From positions 1,116,001 through 1,180,000 of the forward strand of contig JBCAMK010000019.1 in NCBI GenBank assembly GCA_038503065.1: a stretch of DNA of 64,000 nucleotides. The letters are read 5' to 3'. The stretch comes from Paragyromitra xinjiangensis. Taxonomy: Eukaryota > Ascomycota > Pezizomycetes > Pezizales > Discinaceae. Made by a program: the position numbers and the translations under genes. Under the pieces are notes generated by a model, which saw only the letters and a program-made list of their open reading frames with translations, had not been told where the DNA came from and did no database searches. Shown piece by piece: positions 9,730 through 22,841 of the stretch. Within the stretch, counting starts at the first letter, position 1; every line of letters starts with the position of its first letter.

Positions 9730-12700
9730 CTAATCCTCTGTGATGTCGCCATATTCCCACATTCCCCTCCTCTCACTCTTAGCAACTGATTCTTTCTCTT
9801 TGAGTGCTTTGAGTATATCCGGATAGGCTTTCTCGTACGGCCTTAACTTGAATGGGACCATTGCGAGCCCTTCAGCGATGATCTCAGAGTTCAGGCTCGC
9901 CTCCATTCTATCGCTGCTATTAGGGTCGTACAAAGTGACGTGAAGGATGCCCTCTGGACTGGTCCAATCAACATTTGCAACCAGTTGTTTGCCAGCAGTT
10001 AGGTGGGTCACTATATCCACGGACTCGGCGGAGTAGTCTGCTTGTGTTGGAAACTGGAGGAAAGAGAAGACGGCGTCGATAGCTTGGGCCTTCAACTTGG
10101 TCGTCTGGAACTGGGGCTGCTTGAGAGGGCGAAGTCTGGAGAAGGGTATTTTTTCCGAGTTTCCATAGTCAATGTAAAGGACTTCCGCCTCTTTAGCTTC
10201 ACGGTTGACATGGCGAACTTTGGCACGGTAGAATGTGTCGTCCTCAGTGAATTTTGCTGCGACGTATTCACCAACTTTAGGAGGTCCCTCGAGGCCTTTA
10301 TTATTTGTAGGAGAGAGATGAAAGTTTCTGAACGCGCTCATAAGCTCCTCCAGGGCCGCAGTACCTTAGATACTGTCAGTTTTATTTTTTTGGGGGGGGA
10401 GGCTATTATAGGCGTTGGACGAAACACTTACCAGTTCCGACCAGCTGGATTTTCAGTTGTGATCGTTCATCAACATTTGTGACAATCACATCGCGATAAT
10501 CCTTCTTCTTCTCAATAGTCTCGTCCTTTGCAGCCCCATTAAAGTGGACATCTTCATGAGCGTTAGTGTCCGTCTCCGGTGTCCAGTCTTTCCATACCCC
10601 TTTCTTGGCCTGCTTTGCTCTATTTTCTGCCGCAAACAGCTCAGTTGCGTGGCCGGACTTTTCTGCAGAATATTCGTTTACGCTAGCTAAACCTTCCTCT
10701 AGCAGACCCTTAGCAACGTTTTCGCGGTTGACGTACATGGTGCCAATGAATCCACCAACGCGGTCAACATCGTCTACGTCAATTTCAACATCCCTCTGCA
10801 TGCATCTTTTGGAGCTGTACTCAAGGGCTTCGGGCCCAAAAGGTTCTGATTGTTCAGTAGCGTTACGAGCAGTTCTGGGTGCGCGGATACCACCAAGCAC
10901 AAATGTGAGACGGGCATTTTCGGATGGAATAATAACTTTGAATCTAGATCCTGAGGAGACAAAGTCCACAACAGCAGGGACACGCTTCTTGCGCTGAAGA
11001 AATCCTAGGTAGCCTTTGGCTTTTGCTGGGGTTTCTGAAGCTTCGACCATTTTTGTGGTCTGCGGTGGCTTAGCAGTGTACATGCCTTTCTTTTCCTTCT
11101 GGGCACTGGAAGACAATGATTAGTATTGGAACAAGAATCCAATGCACTAGAATAGGTGAAACGTACGTCTCTTCAGCAGCAAGCAATTCATCGTAGATTG
11201 GTGATCGGTCCTCATCATCCTTCCTATGTCTAACAACACTGGCCCATCCGTTCTCCACAAGCAAGAGGGCGATATTTCTGTTTCAAGCATGGTTTGTCAA
11301 TAGCTGTTTAAGCCTAGTGTGAAAGCTCTCTAAAAAATAAACGCACTTATTATTAGAAGTAACAGTGCCCATCTCGCGCTCCTCGAATCCCTCGGTAGCG
11401 GACCTTTTTCCGTCAATAGTTACACGTACATGCTTACCGATCAATTTTTTCCTTAGAAATTCTTTAGCTTCAGCCTGAAACGGTGACTGCTTGGGATCTG
11501 AGGGCCTATAATTTAACTGGATTAGCTCAAACTTGCACCGTATAAAAAATCAAGGGCGATTGGTGGGATCTACTTTGGTTGCCTAACACTTGATAGATTA
11601 ATCTTCCTTTCATCCCCAGCTTTATTCCTTACGAAAATCGTGTCTGCACTAAGAACTCTGGATACAACTGCGTCGAGATTACTGCTGTTTGGGGCCCTGG
11701 CTTTCACAACATGTTCTTTCCACAAACGTAATTTAGTTTCCCTGGCAATCTTCTCCGCCGCACGAAGCTTGCTCATGTCTGGGCCAATTATGGTGCTATG
11801 GAAATCGACACATCTTGCCAATCCTTGAGAAAGTAGCAATTCTGCAATATTGCCAGCAGGATGGATGATATTCCCAATAAATTGGAGCTGAGGACTTAAA
11901 CCTAGTAGGGTAATTTTGACGGAACGTTGGAGCAACCGGGATTCGGCATAATCTTTAGCGGCGTCACCGAATTCTTCGGCGGCCTGCTCGGTACCGGTCG
12001 AATCAGTGCGCTTGGAAAGTGGTGCTCGAATGCCGGCAACAAGAAGTACCATTTGCTGGTGAAGCTTTGGTTCGAGCAGAAGACGAATAGCAACTCTATC
12101 TCCGGATATCACACGTTCTATGATGGCTGGGGGAAGGGAAGCAATTGAGTTAGCAGTTGCACTTTAATTCACCCCTAGTTTTTTTCTCGCAGTCACAAGT
12201 CTGCACATCAATAACTGGAGAATCTTACCATTGATAGGCTTTCCCTTATATTTTTCTAAAAATTCGAGAGGTTCACTAGGTGTCTCATATCTGGAGTCAA
12301 TTCGTCCATCTTCAGTAATACTCCACATACCCTTCCCTTCACTCCTAGCATTGGACTCCAATCCCCGAAGCTTCTCGAGCAAGGCTTCACTCTCAGGTTG
12401 ATCTTCGCGTTTTCCAGTATCCTCGCGAAGCCTAACCATCCCTTCAGCGAGAGCAAGTTCAATGAGAGATTGTCCGGTCGAAAGAACGACTGTTCCATAT
12501 TCACGACCGGTAGTCGGAACTTGGTACAAGGTCGTAAACTTGACCTCTTTACCGACGACAAGTTTACGAAAGAAGTCACGAGACTCGAAGGCGTAGGGCT
12601 GGGTAAAGAGCAGGAATATTAGTTGCATGGCTTAACTGGCGCTGCGACGGCCAAAGTTGGCGCAGAAGCAGTGATAACAATAGTTGTTCTGCGAGAAGCT

Positions 12701-12838
12701 TACCTCCTCTCCTTCACGCCTCAATCTCGGGGCAGAAATGTAGGCCAAAGACAAAGTTTTCTCGGCACCAGACTTAGGAGACTTGAGCAAGAGTGTGTCT
12801 CCAGAGGTGACGGATTTGACTTTGGCGAGATTAGCCAT
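9730..12838 (-). CDS. Tudor-SN / SND1-type staphylococcal nuclease domain protein
   Basis: Seven exons (12838-12704, 12598-12229, 12126-11574, 11505-11347, 11277-11167, 11105-10432, 10364-9730) join in frame to 878 residues, the normal size for the family. Four staphylococcal-nuclease-like repeats run from the N-terminus (first: [20 protein letters not shown]). A Tudor domain follows ([32 protein letters not shown]), then a final partial nuclease fold (..[10 protein letters not shown]). The family binds RNA and acts in RNA decay, splicing, stress granules and transcription co-activation; the fungal repeats are usually poor nucleases. Six introns of 61-105 nt all have GT..AG ends. Intron 6 (10365-10431) carries a C8 run on the coding strand. 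The start is the only ATG giving the conserved [11 protein letters not shown]-terminus. Bidirectional sense and antisense frames in this interval are shadows. Confidence 0.95.
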
Positions 12839-13721
12839 GACTTTGAAATCGTTGGTTGGGTGATAAATGGTGGGTTGAGTTCGCTCCGCAGGAAGATCTA
12901 GATGGAGGCGGTGAGTTACTAGCGAAATTTAGAAAATACCACGCAAGTGGTGGGGGTTGGAATCGGACACTCACCTTGAAGAGATCAGAGAGCTAGCAAA
13001 TGGATGACAGACCCAATTGATGAAAAGAAAGGCGGGAGAGAGCGTGAATATTGCACAATCGATGCTAACGATGATGCTGATGATTCTGGGGGGGGGGTTT
13101 TATTTATTTATTTACCTGAGAAATAGTATAATAACGTGGTCGTGAGAAGGGTTGGGGAGAGATATACCAGGTCACTTCTGGCCAGGGACGGTTGAGGCCA
13201 CAACTCTGGTCTTTGGTGGCACAATGTGGGGAAGGTATGTACATACATGTACCACACCACACTTCATCAGAATACTCTCAAAAATGTACAAAACCCGTTT
13301 AAAACAACTGTTTCTATGTCAAATAAGATGTATAAGGCCTACTCTTATAGTTTCACCCGCAATGGAAATCTGGGGTGCATATCGCATTTCCTGCATCTAA
13401 ACCTACATGTACATGTCCGCTGGTCGAACCTTATCTGGTTCCATATAACAGAATATCAAGCTGGAAGGAAGAATCACCGACTAACCCCTCCTTACACAGT
13501 CTCTGGAACTCTGGCATGTCTACAGAGGGGTATCGCCCTTCCCATCCTAAATACGTAGATAAAACTGCATCTTTGACTTCTTAAAAGTGATCCAACAGCC
13601 AGATCCCCGCTTAGGTGAGGATTCTGATTACACTGGCCCCTTACTGTAGGGCTCATCCTTTGTGAAACTTTGTATGGTATCGGACACAATAAAATTAAAT
13701 ACTCTAGTTTACCCCCAATAG
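12839..13721. other. Intergenic, Tudor-SN promoter side
   Basis: Upstream region of the Tudor-SN gene. It has a G9 run near 13088 and TACATGTA palindromes at 13244 and 13404. Reading frames of 60-110 codons here overlap each other in several frames and show no recognisable protein. Confidence 0.4.
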
Positions 13722-13776
13722 TGCCGCCATAGCCTAAGGGCTGGATGCGTGTATGAAAAATCCATCTATCTATCTG
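13722..13776 (+). mobile_element. Severely truncated retro-insertion with target-site duplication
   Basis: A 55-bp block (TGCCGCCATAGCCTAAGGGC, then TGGATGC, a spacer and CCATCTATCTATCTG) matches the tail at 8807-8860 on the other strand. It is framed by an exact direct repeat CCCCCAATAG at 13712-13721 and 13777-13786. Conserved 3' block, simple-repeat end and a 10-bp duplication are what target-primed reverse transcription of a 5'-truncated LINE or SINE leaves behind. Confidence 0.75.
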
Positions 13777-13786
13777 CCCCCAATAG

Positions 13787-16399
13787 TCACCTACTAGGTC
13801 CTGATCTCAATGTTCCCCAAGCCAACACCATGTCCCTCAGCGTCCCTAATAAGCCCTGGTTCTTCTTGGGTGGCTTAAAGCGAGCAGAGGTAAATATGCT
13901 GGTGTTGCCGCTAAACACATGGATGTGTATTACATGCTGAGCGCTGGTGCCATTGCAAGTGACCTCGTCGATGGCGATTGTAAGGATGGGCCTACACATC
14001 TTGGTGAAGGTGGTAGTTCCGCTCACATTGGAAATTCTTTAAAAGCGACTGAGATTATTTTTATAATCGCGTGTAGTTGACTACTGTATATATAATAGTG
14101 TCATTCGCGAATACTCGAATTACGTGCGAACCTGAGGGTGGCGTAGCTGAACTTCCTTGACCATTTTGAAAATCTCTAGAGCATACACACGGGCGGAGTG
14201 GATTACCTATTAGTGGCAAGGAACCGAGGAGATTTGAGTGAGCTTCTCTTTCTAGTGTGGGAAGGGTGTAATGGGAATTGTTGATCGGTTAGGGTGGAGG
14301 CCGACATCGCAGTTTACGGTTCGTGCTAGGCAGCCTAGGTCTATAGAGTTCGAATTCCCATTCTTAACTCGGTTTCTTAGTTTATAACCTAGAAAAACTC
14401 GGCCCAGGGCCGGCCAAGGTCCCTACTTATAGCTTGGCGATGTCCAGAGCTTTCCCCTCGAGTAGGTAGACGCTGTTTGAATAGTGGAGCGGTACCGACG
14501 AAACCCCAAATCCATCGATTGGTGGGGAGATCGGGGCTTCGTGTACAGGTATGACATCCTAACCCTCGTCTATGGCAAGTGATAGAGTTAGAGTATTTCC
14601 CCTTCTCACTTTTATTACGGCGCTCTCGAACGTATTTGGGTGTAAGGATTTCATGTAAAGCTAACGGGGTTGGTTGCCCATGGAGTCTACTAAACTACGG
14701 ATCCCGGGAAACTCATATTTCAATAGACCAATACCTTAGAGGAATCACAGGCGTTGTATTGGCATAGCAGATCTATCTTTCGTGTCGAGGGTAGGCTTTA
14801 TTCGGAAGTACACTTAGATTGCACGCAGTAGTAATTTTCCATCCCAGAAATCTAAAGTGGCGTTTTTGGGTAGCCTACATGAGCCTTCTATATATGTTTG
14901 AGTATGGACTACTGGCAACTAGTGCATTTGAGATCATGGGCCATCACTCGAATTGGGTTGAGAAGATTTTACTGAGGATACTACACCCCAATAAGTCTTC
15001 TCTTGTTAACAACTTCACTAAGAAGAGTTCTACAAGAACAATACATGTATGTATGGAATACTATCGTCGGAGCTCCTTGTTTGGCTATCAGTCTCTAGTG
15101 TCCAACGAGGTGTCGAGGCACCACATCTCCTTTCCAACAGGTCTTGTTGGCGATATGGCTTTCAATATGCCACCTTTTTATTTGCTAATTGGCACAGTTT
15201 ATTTTAATTTTAATTATACTTAGATCTATCCGCTCTCGATATTCTGGGGTTTACTGATCACACTCTAGGGCCTGCTCGCGCATGACACAATAAAGTCATG
15301 ACTCTTCAGCCAGTACTGTGGTTTTATATTGAGAAGGTTCTTTGCTCATTGTCGAGCAAGCCGAGCCGAATATTTTTGATTATTTCCAACGAGTTCCCTT
15401 CTTTTGAGTAGCTATGAAGACCATTAAAGTAACCGAAAGAATACACACGAAGAAATGTCCCCCAATCTTAGACTGTGTAACGGGGAATCCCTCTGGGGGG
15501 TGATGGCGGCAATATCACTGCTAGAGAAAGGGTCAGATACGAAGTATTTGGTGATTGCTCTATTGTACACCTACTTGATGTGGATGGTCTGAAGGCAGGT
15601 GTTGTAGTTGTGAGGAGAAGTTCACTAGATAGTGCGAACTCCTAGGAAGGTAAGTGACTTGTGACTACAGTAGTCTTAAAGATCTGAGGTGCTTTCGATA
15701 CCGTGTAGGTAAGAACAGTGGGTTGATGTTTCGAGTGATGCCACGAGGCAAAGGATTGAGCTTTTAACATAGATGTAGAGCGCAGTCAGCATGCCATCGG
15801 TACATATGGTGTTATTATGTAAATAATAGCTTGGCATCACGCCCGGTGCCCTGGTGCCTTTTTAGAGACGGAGATGCGTCTTATCGTCGGACGTCATGCA
15901 AAGTCTGGATGAATGATGATTCATAGAGAATATTATAGAAACGTAGGTATTTCCTACGGATGTTCCTGGTTTGCGTTATTAATTTTAGGTCTGGATAATT
16001 TTGTTGGGCTATGAGGCTCTTCGTGAAAGGGATTAATAGACCTAAGTTAGGGAAAATAGCATCATGCGATTTGAATCTCGCCTGCAGGGGGGTTTCTTTC
16101 TCCTTTGGCTACGAGGCTGGCCAACAACTGCACAGCGCAGGATAAGTAAGGGTTGCAGTTATGTTCTTGGTAGGTACATGTATTCTTGGTGAGTGCTATT
16201 AGGCGGTTTCGGGCGGAGCAGATACGTACATTTACACAACTAAATGTACATATGTTTGTGTAGCATGCATATAAAATCACTGTGAGAGAGCGATAGGAAA
16301 ATGAGGGAGGGGGATGCGTGTGGGATATCATGATACTCTACATGGGGAATCCAGTCCAACATAGACCAGTTGATTGACTGTCGGACTGGCTGATTGATT
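13787..16399. other. Intergenic desert
   Basis: About 2.6 kb with no recognised gene. An open frame of 134 codons (14819-15223) has no recognisable motif and no supporting intron or codon pattern. TACATGTA occurs at 15042 and 16175, CGAGTGAT at 15732, and ATCACTCG at 14943. Confidence 0.4.
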
Positions 16400-17185
16400 G
16401 TCTGATTGATTGATCGAACGAGTGTTCATCGTCTGAAGAATCCTCCCGCTACACATACATGTAGTCCCCCCCTTTCCCGCACAAGACCTCATCCCTTCTA
16501 CCAAGAACAACGCTCATCGTTCATCCGTCATGATACTGCTCCAGTGAAGTCTGACGAAGAAAAAGAAGAAGAAGAGGAGAAGGAGGAATAGGACAAAGCA
16601 GAACAGAGGGAAGACGATCAGTTTGATATCCCCTGGCTTACATCTGCCTGCTTCTCTTCTTGCCTGCTGCTCCACACATCCCTGGAAACAGGGCAGCCTC
16701 AATATCACACGTCTATCGTGCTTTGCCAGTAATCCCTCCATCCCTCCATCCCTTCAACATCCACACATCCATCTCTCCAACGGCGCTGCTTATCTCCGTT
16801 CGCTCTCACATAGCTGAGCAGAACTGAGCAGAACACAGCCGTTGTTGCTGCCCCTCTCCCCAATTCTTGTCGCCCAATCACTATCCGCTCCCACCCCTCG
16901 AATCTGGTCCAATCCACTGCACTGCGCTTTGGCGCATCTGACTTGTAGGTAGCCTCTTCCCTTCTCACTTCCTCCTCCCCGCATTCAACCCACCACCACC
17001 CACTACCGCTACCACCCTCACTTATCACACCTATCACCCTTATCACACATACATACTTACTTCGAATATCTTCTACATAGGATAGGCGCACGCTGCATCC
17101 CTCGATAACGGTAGTCGGGAACTTCTGGAGCCTTGCCATCAGCTCGACTGAGCAAGCACATCCCCCGGTCAACTGTGGCACAGTA
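16400..17185 (+). promoter_or_regulatory. Pyrimidine-rich promoter/leader of the Rho GEF gene
   Basis: From about 16440 to the ATG at 17186 the plus strand is strongly enriched in C and T with many CCATCC, CACCC and CTCTCC runs, the usual look of promoters and 5' untranslated leaders of filamentous ascomycete genes. One TACATGTA lies at 16456. The transcription start cannot be fixed from sequence. Confidence 0.4.
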
Positions 17186-20100
17186 ATGGCAGATTACCCT
17201 GGCTGTGGTGGAAACAATAACTCCCAAGCTTACAGCACCGCGCAACAGCAAAACCATTTACGCGAGCGAACACCCAGCTTCGACAACGGTGACGACGCGA
17301 CATACTTTGACGGCGGGACGGGTGTAGGTCATAGACAGAGCATCCGTGGCCCCGAAGAACTCTTTTACGAACAAGCACACCCCCCTGCTATGGAACCACC
17401 AAACAACCGACGGAGTTCTATGGCTGCCCCACCGAATTCTTCTGTAAATCGCTCGCAGAGCCAGAGTGCGACCTACTTCGCGGCTCCCCCGAGCGGGAAC
17501 GGCTATAACCAGCCGTACTCACCAGCGTTTCCACAAGAGGCGCCATATCAGAGCTCGTCCATGAATAGCGCTCCGTACCCTACGACTCCAGGTGGAACCT
17601 ACAATGGGAATCAACATCCTCAGTCTTATAACCCGGCCGCCTACCAGCAGCAACGTCCTTCTCTCGGCTACCCAAATACTGATTATCTCCCACAAAGGCA
17701 TGCGACAACTACCGGATATCCTTCTGCAAATTCAGGCCAGTTTTCCCCTACGACTGGAACCTACAATCCAAGCACCTTTAACACTGCGCCATATCCTACC
17801 TATCGGCCCGGCGGTATTCCGCCAGCCGGAACTCACCCTGGGAGTGCTCCATTTGTTTATTCACAGTATGCGACGAGGCCGCAATACGCAACTACGTCGC
17901 AATCGTTGTACGGGCAAGGTCAACAGTATTCCCCTGGACTGCCCCCTCACTCTACCCAATCGGTGCCACCGCATAATACCTATCAACCGCCACCCCCGCC
18001 CCCACCTCCACACCCGCCTACGTCTACGTCACCTGGATATCCGCCAAGCTCTTATGGGTCTTTTGGCTCTCCCGCCTACCAGTCCCAGAACAAGCAGTAC
18101 CTAACGCGGCCCGAAACCCATTATAACTCTGGTTCTGATAGTGATGTTTCCCCAAGTGAGGGAGGGCACCCACTGCCGAACCCGCCGAAGCCACAGGATC
18201 GTGTTACAGCGCTACAGAGTACTGGGGTTTATAACCAATACCCGGGATCGAATCCGCTGCCTTCACCACCGCCCCCAACCCCGCCTTCACATGGATCTTT
18301 CCGCCGCCAACCATCGCAACAAGGTTTCGGCTCTCTTCCACCGGTCCCGGACGTCGATGACAGGCACCCGCAGTCGAGGCCTCTCCCATATGCCCCGAAC
18401 AACGGGTTACAGCAACAAGAAAGTGAGGCTGCGGAAGAGTTGTACGATGAGGTGGAGGATGAACTCGTAAGTATGATGCAACATAAGGAATCAATTTCTG
18501 TTCGCCGCCCGTCACAGCAAATCGATCACGAAGGTGAAGATTCCAGGCCAGCACCATTGTTTTCGGCTAGTGGCCGTCCTCCGTACCCATCAAATGGCAC
18601 GATGACGAATGGGCATCTCGACGTTGGCCAAACAGGATACGGCTACTACTCCAATGAGAGCGACGCAGAGGCAGCCGCTGGTTTGGAAATGATGAGGCTA
18701 GATGAGATGCAGGAAAGCAAGGACGCACTAGACCGGGAGCGGCGAGCACAGGAGCAATCATCCGCTACTCACAATCAAACGGAGCCTGAGAGCGATGGGG
18801 ATTACGATTATGGCGGGGAAGGGTTCGGTGGGCTGCTAGGGTTCTATGGAGCTACGAGTTACGGTGAGGACGATAACATACCCGTTCTCGCTAGCAGCAA
18901 CGCACAACCAACCCGACACCTGGACATCGGGCGAATGGACAGTAATGCGAGCGTGGCCTCTAGGAGCACAGCGCCGCCGGCTTACGAATTTGCGATTCCT
19001 GACAGTAGGGAGGTGCACCCATTCCCTGAGTTCCAAAACGCGCGGGTGGATACGGCAGGTACAGGGGGGCTTTCCAAACCTTCTGCACATATCAGAAAGA
19101 TGAGTTTCGATGAAGGCGAAGAGGATATCAACCGCTCCGGCTCTCAGAGCCCTAGCAAGCACCAAAGTGACTCTGATGGATCTTTTATTCCAGAGCTGTT
19201 CTATCATCCCCCACCAAGCATCAATAGCGCACAGTCTAGCCCGATGACAACCCGGCCTCTCCCAAGCCCACCTGATTACGATAACTTGTCTGAATTAGGT
19301 GGCAGTTCAAGTTACGGGAGCCTGCCATATCCAGACTCGGGGAGCCCAGTACATCAACGTCATCACTCACTAGGAGGCAGCTCGAGGCCGCCGGTGAGTA
19401 CTAGACAGTATGCAGCGCCCGTGAGTGCAGACGGGGTCATATCGAACGTCCCGAACCTCGGGCTAGGGTCAAATTTCCCACGAAGTACAAGCCTAAGTTC
19501 TCATACAAGTACTCCGCCAGCGCTTGCGCCAATCAGGTCTAAGACGGACGGAAAAGCCCATCCGACTCGAACACATAACAATAGGAATTCCGTCCATGCG
19601 GGCGCGACGACCCTAGCAGTCGGCGATAGCGAGGGACTGACAATTAACGACCTCCCACCAATCCCAATGACGAAGAAGTTTGATCCGAAGAAGTTATCTA
19701 GTCGAGACTTCAAGAAGTGCGAGAGGCCGTGGGCACTTAGCGCGATTAAAGCCTGGTTAACGGAAATGACTGAAGGCGAGCAAGATTTGAAGGAAGGAGC
19801 TGTTGCGGCCGGGATTGTTGCGCTGTTTACGCATTTTGTGCCGACTATGAATGTCGCTGATGCTGAGACACTTGCAGGGAAAGTAGTTAGTGGGATGTTG
19901 AAGGAGAAGGCGCTTGTAAAGGAGGAGGAGTGGGTCAAATTTGGCGACGGAGAGATTTCGGGAGTTATCTACCAAGTCACCGGTAACGGGTGCTACGCCC
20001 CGAAGCTTCACGAACTAGAGAGCCCAGGACGGTGTTACGCTCATCATTGTGCGAGGACGTTAAGGAAGATCACACTCAGCCAGTATCCAGAGGAACAACA

Positions 20101-22841
20101 GAAGAAGGTAGAGGACTGGGCGACGTTTTGGAAGCTAAAGAAGGAAGATTTGGGCGAAGTGAGCAAGAAGGAGATTGAGAGACAAAACAACTTGCATGAG
20201 ATTGTCCAGACGGAGGATGAGTACATGGAGCATCTGAGAATCCTGAAGACCCTGTACAGAGATACGATCGCGAATAGCGATCCGCCCATTATCAAACCTA
20301 CGAGGTTGGATTCGTTCGTCAAGGATGTGTTTGGTGCAGCGGACGCGGTGAGGAAGGTGTCTGAGGAACATTTGCTTCCACAACTGAAATTCAGGCAAAG
20401 GGAGCAGGGGCCGTGGATTGTTGGTTTCAGCGATATTTTTAGGGAGTGGATCCGGAAGGCAAAAAGTGCTTATTTAGCATATGCCGCAGCGTTCCCAAAA
20501 GCAGATATGTTAGTGCGTCGAGAGTCTGACCGGAACATGATCTTCAAACAGTTTCTAGACCAGTGTCGGCAGGACCCACGGTCAAGAAGACTGGACTGGG
20601 TGACCTTTCTCAAAAGCCCAATAACTAGGCTACAAAGGTATAGTCTGCTGTTAGCCACAGTGTTGAAACATACAGTCCTCGAGTCCGAGGAAAAGGATAA
20701 CCTGCAACGCGCGATAGAGGAGATTCGACAAGTAACTCTTGAGTGTGATTCGAAAGTAGACGAGATGAGTAAGAGCGTTGCGCTACAGGAGCTGGGAGCG
20801 AAGTTGATAATGAGGCAATGGGATGTGGACCTGATGCTCGATGAGAAGGGGAGGGAGCTGATCTTCAAGGGAGATCTGCAGAGGAACGGGAACAATAGGT
20901 TTACATGGCTAGAGACACATGCTATCCTATTTGATCATTACTTAGTGCTTGCCAAAACCACCATGCAGAGGGACGCCCATGGGGGTGCAAAGCATGAAAG
21001 ATACGACGTTTCAAGAATGGTGAGGACCCCGGATGGATCTAATATGGATTCGGGAAAGTACTGATCGCGCAACAATAGCCAATACCTATGGATTTATTAG
21101 TGCTAGAGTCAACGAACGATGATCCTGTTGTTAGGAATACTGCAAATAGACTTGGGCTGGGAGGACCGACTGCCGCCGCAACGGTGAAGGCAAATCCAGG
21201 ACCGCAGGGAAGACACAACACCATAAGTGCTATGCCCGGGCCAGGAGATCTTAAACATTCTAATACAGGGATGTCAGCGGCAAGTGTTGCGACAGCGCCG
21301 GGGAGGTTGGTAACGGCGCTGCCGGATCAGAGCCAGAAAGATGACCGTATCATGTATCCCTTCCGCATTAAGCATCTTGGCAACCCGTCCCGCTCCCTGA
21401 AGGCCGACGACAATACTTATACACTGTACGCGCCCTCCGCACAGAATAGGCAAGATTGGTGTGAGAAGATCATTCAAGCGAAAGAAAGGCATGCATCGTC
21501 TCTACACGCACAGAACGCAGAACCGTTCAGACTCAAAGTGATGGCAGATACTGCATTTGGATACGAGACTACTGCGAGTAGCGGGCCGAAGCCGATTGTG
21601 GTTAGAGGCACCCCGTTAGATAGAGCGATTGAAGAAGTCGAGAGGATGTTTGAGAAGGCAGGCGCAAGACCGCCGGTTATATGTAGGGCGAGTGTCAATT
21701 GTGCGACAGCTTTCACGGTGCAATTTGGGAGGGAGATGGTGGCTATTGGGACAGATTATGGGGTTTTTACAGCGGATGCAAAGAATCCAAGGGGATGGAT
21801 GAGGGTATGTTTTCACAACTGTTTTCACTAATTTAATTCTGGGAATATTTGGGGAGGAAGCTGACGGATGCAGGCGATCAACATCTCTCGGGTTACCCAG
21901 ATCGCAGTTTTGGAAGAGTTCAGTCTCTTCTTGGTGCTGGCAGATAAATCACTCATCGCATACCACCTTGATACTGTCGTTCCACCACCCGGTACAACAA
22001 CAGATGCTGCGGCAAAGCAACGGCCGCCACAGAAGTTGTCTGGCGGAAGAGACGTGGGTTTCTTTGCGACAGGAAGAATGAAGGAACGGAGCTTGGTGTT
22101 CTATAAGAAGCGGGAAGGGTTGACGTCCACCTTCAAGGTTTTGGAGCCTGTATTCCCGAAGGCGCCAGAGAAGAAAAGTCGGTTCTCGAGGAAAGGGACA
22201 ACTGAGTTCTTTAGAGATTACGGCGATTTTTATATTCCAACAGATTGTTATGGAATTAATCTTTTCCATTCAAGTTTAGCCATTCAGACTAGTAAAGGTT
22301 TGTTTCTACCTTATCTTTTTCGAATATTCCTCTAGTGACATGATAAGTGGTGTGCTGATGAGCGAGTGTAACAGGATTTGAGGTTATGACACTTGATAAG
22401 AAGCAGCCCTGGTCTGTCCCTGAGCTCCGCGCCTCCCACGTCAACGATATCGCCACCCGTCTTCAAGGTCAAAAACCACTCGGCATGTTCCGCCTTTCCG
22501 AGATCGAGTTCTTGCTCTGTTACGAAGAGTGTGGTGTGTACGTTAACAAGCATGGTGACGTGTCTCGCGGGGTTATCATGGAATTTGTCGGAAAGGCCAA
22601 AACGGTCGCAATATACGGCCCTTATATACTGGTGTTTGATAACGATTTCGTCGAGATCAGAAATGCGGAAAATGGGAGGCTAAGACAAGTCATCGCAGGG
22701 AGAGATTGCAGGTGTATTGATGATGCGCAGAGTGGAGGCAGTGCCGGAACAAGGTCAATTAAAGTTGCCATGGCGCACCCAGAGGTTGAAGGGAGGCAAT
22801 TGGTTGTAGAACTGCTGCTGAATGAAGGGCAAAGAGATTAA
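17186..22841 (+). CDS. rom2: Rho1 guanine nucleotide exchange factor, Rom2 type
   Basis: Four exons (17186-21019, 21079-21804, 21874-22297, 22375-22841) give 1816 residues. The first ~830 are low-complexity (Pro, Gln, Ser, Tyr, Gly; a polyproline run near 18000) and presumably disordered. A DEP-like region follows (~833-945). The DH (RhoGEF) domain is at ~1000-1210 (NNLHEIVQTEDEYMEHL..LKSPITRLQRYSLLL). The PH domain is split by intron 1 (ELIFKGDLQRNG..WCEKIIQAKERH). The C-terminal citron homology domain is at ~1440-1790 (VTQIAVLEEFSLFLVLADKS, MTLDKKQPWSVPEL). DEP-DH-PH-CNH is the signature of fungal Rom1/Rom2, which load GTP on Rho1 at the plasma membrane and drive the cell-wall integrity pathway. 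All junctions are in phase. The disordered N-terminus appears long for the family. Confidence 0.95.

Noticed and set aside
10003..10997. Long plus-strand frames opposite the Tudor-SN gene
   Set aside because: They are antisense shadows of well-supported minus-strand exons.
14819..15223. 134-codon open frame in the 13.8-16.4 kb desert
   Set aside because: No recognisable motif, poor start context, no relation to neighbours; probably chance.
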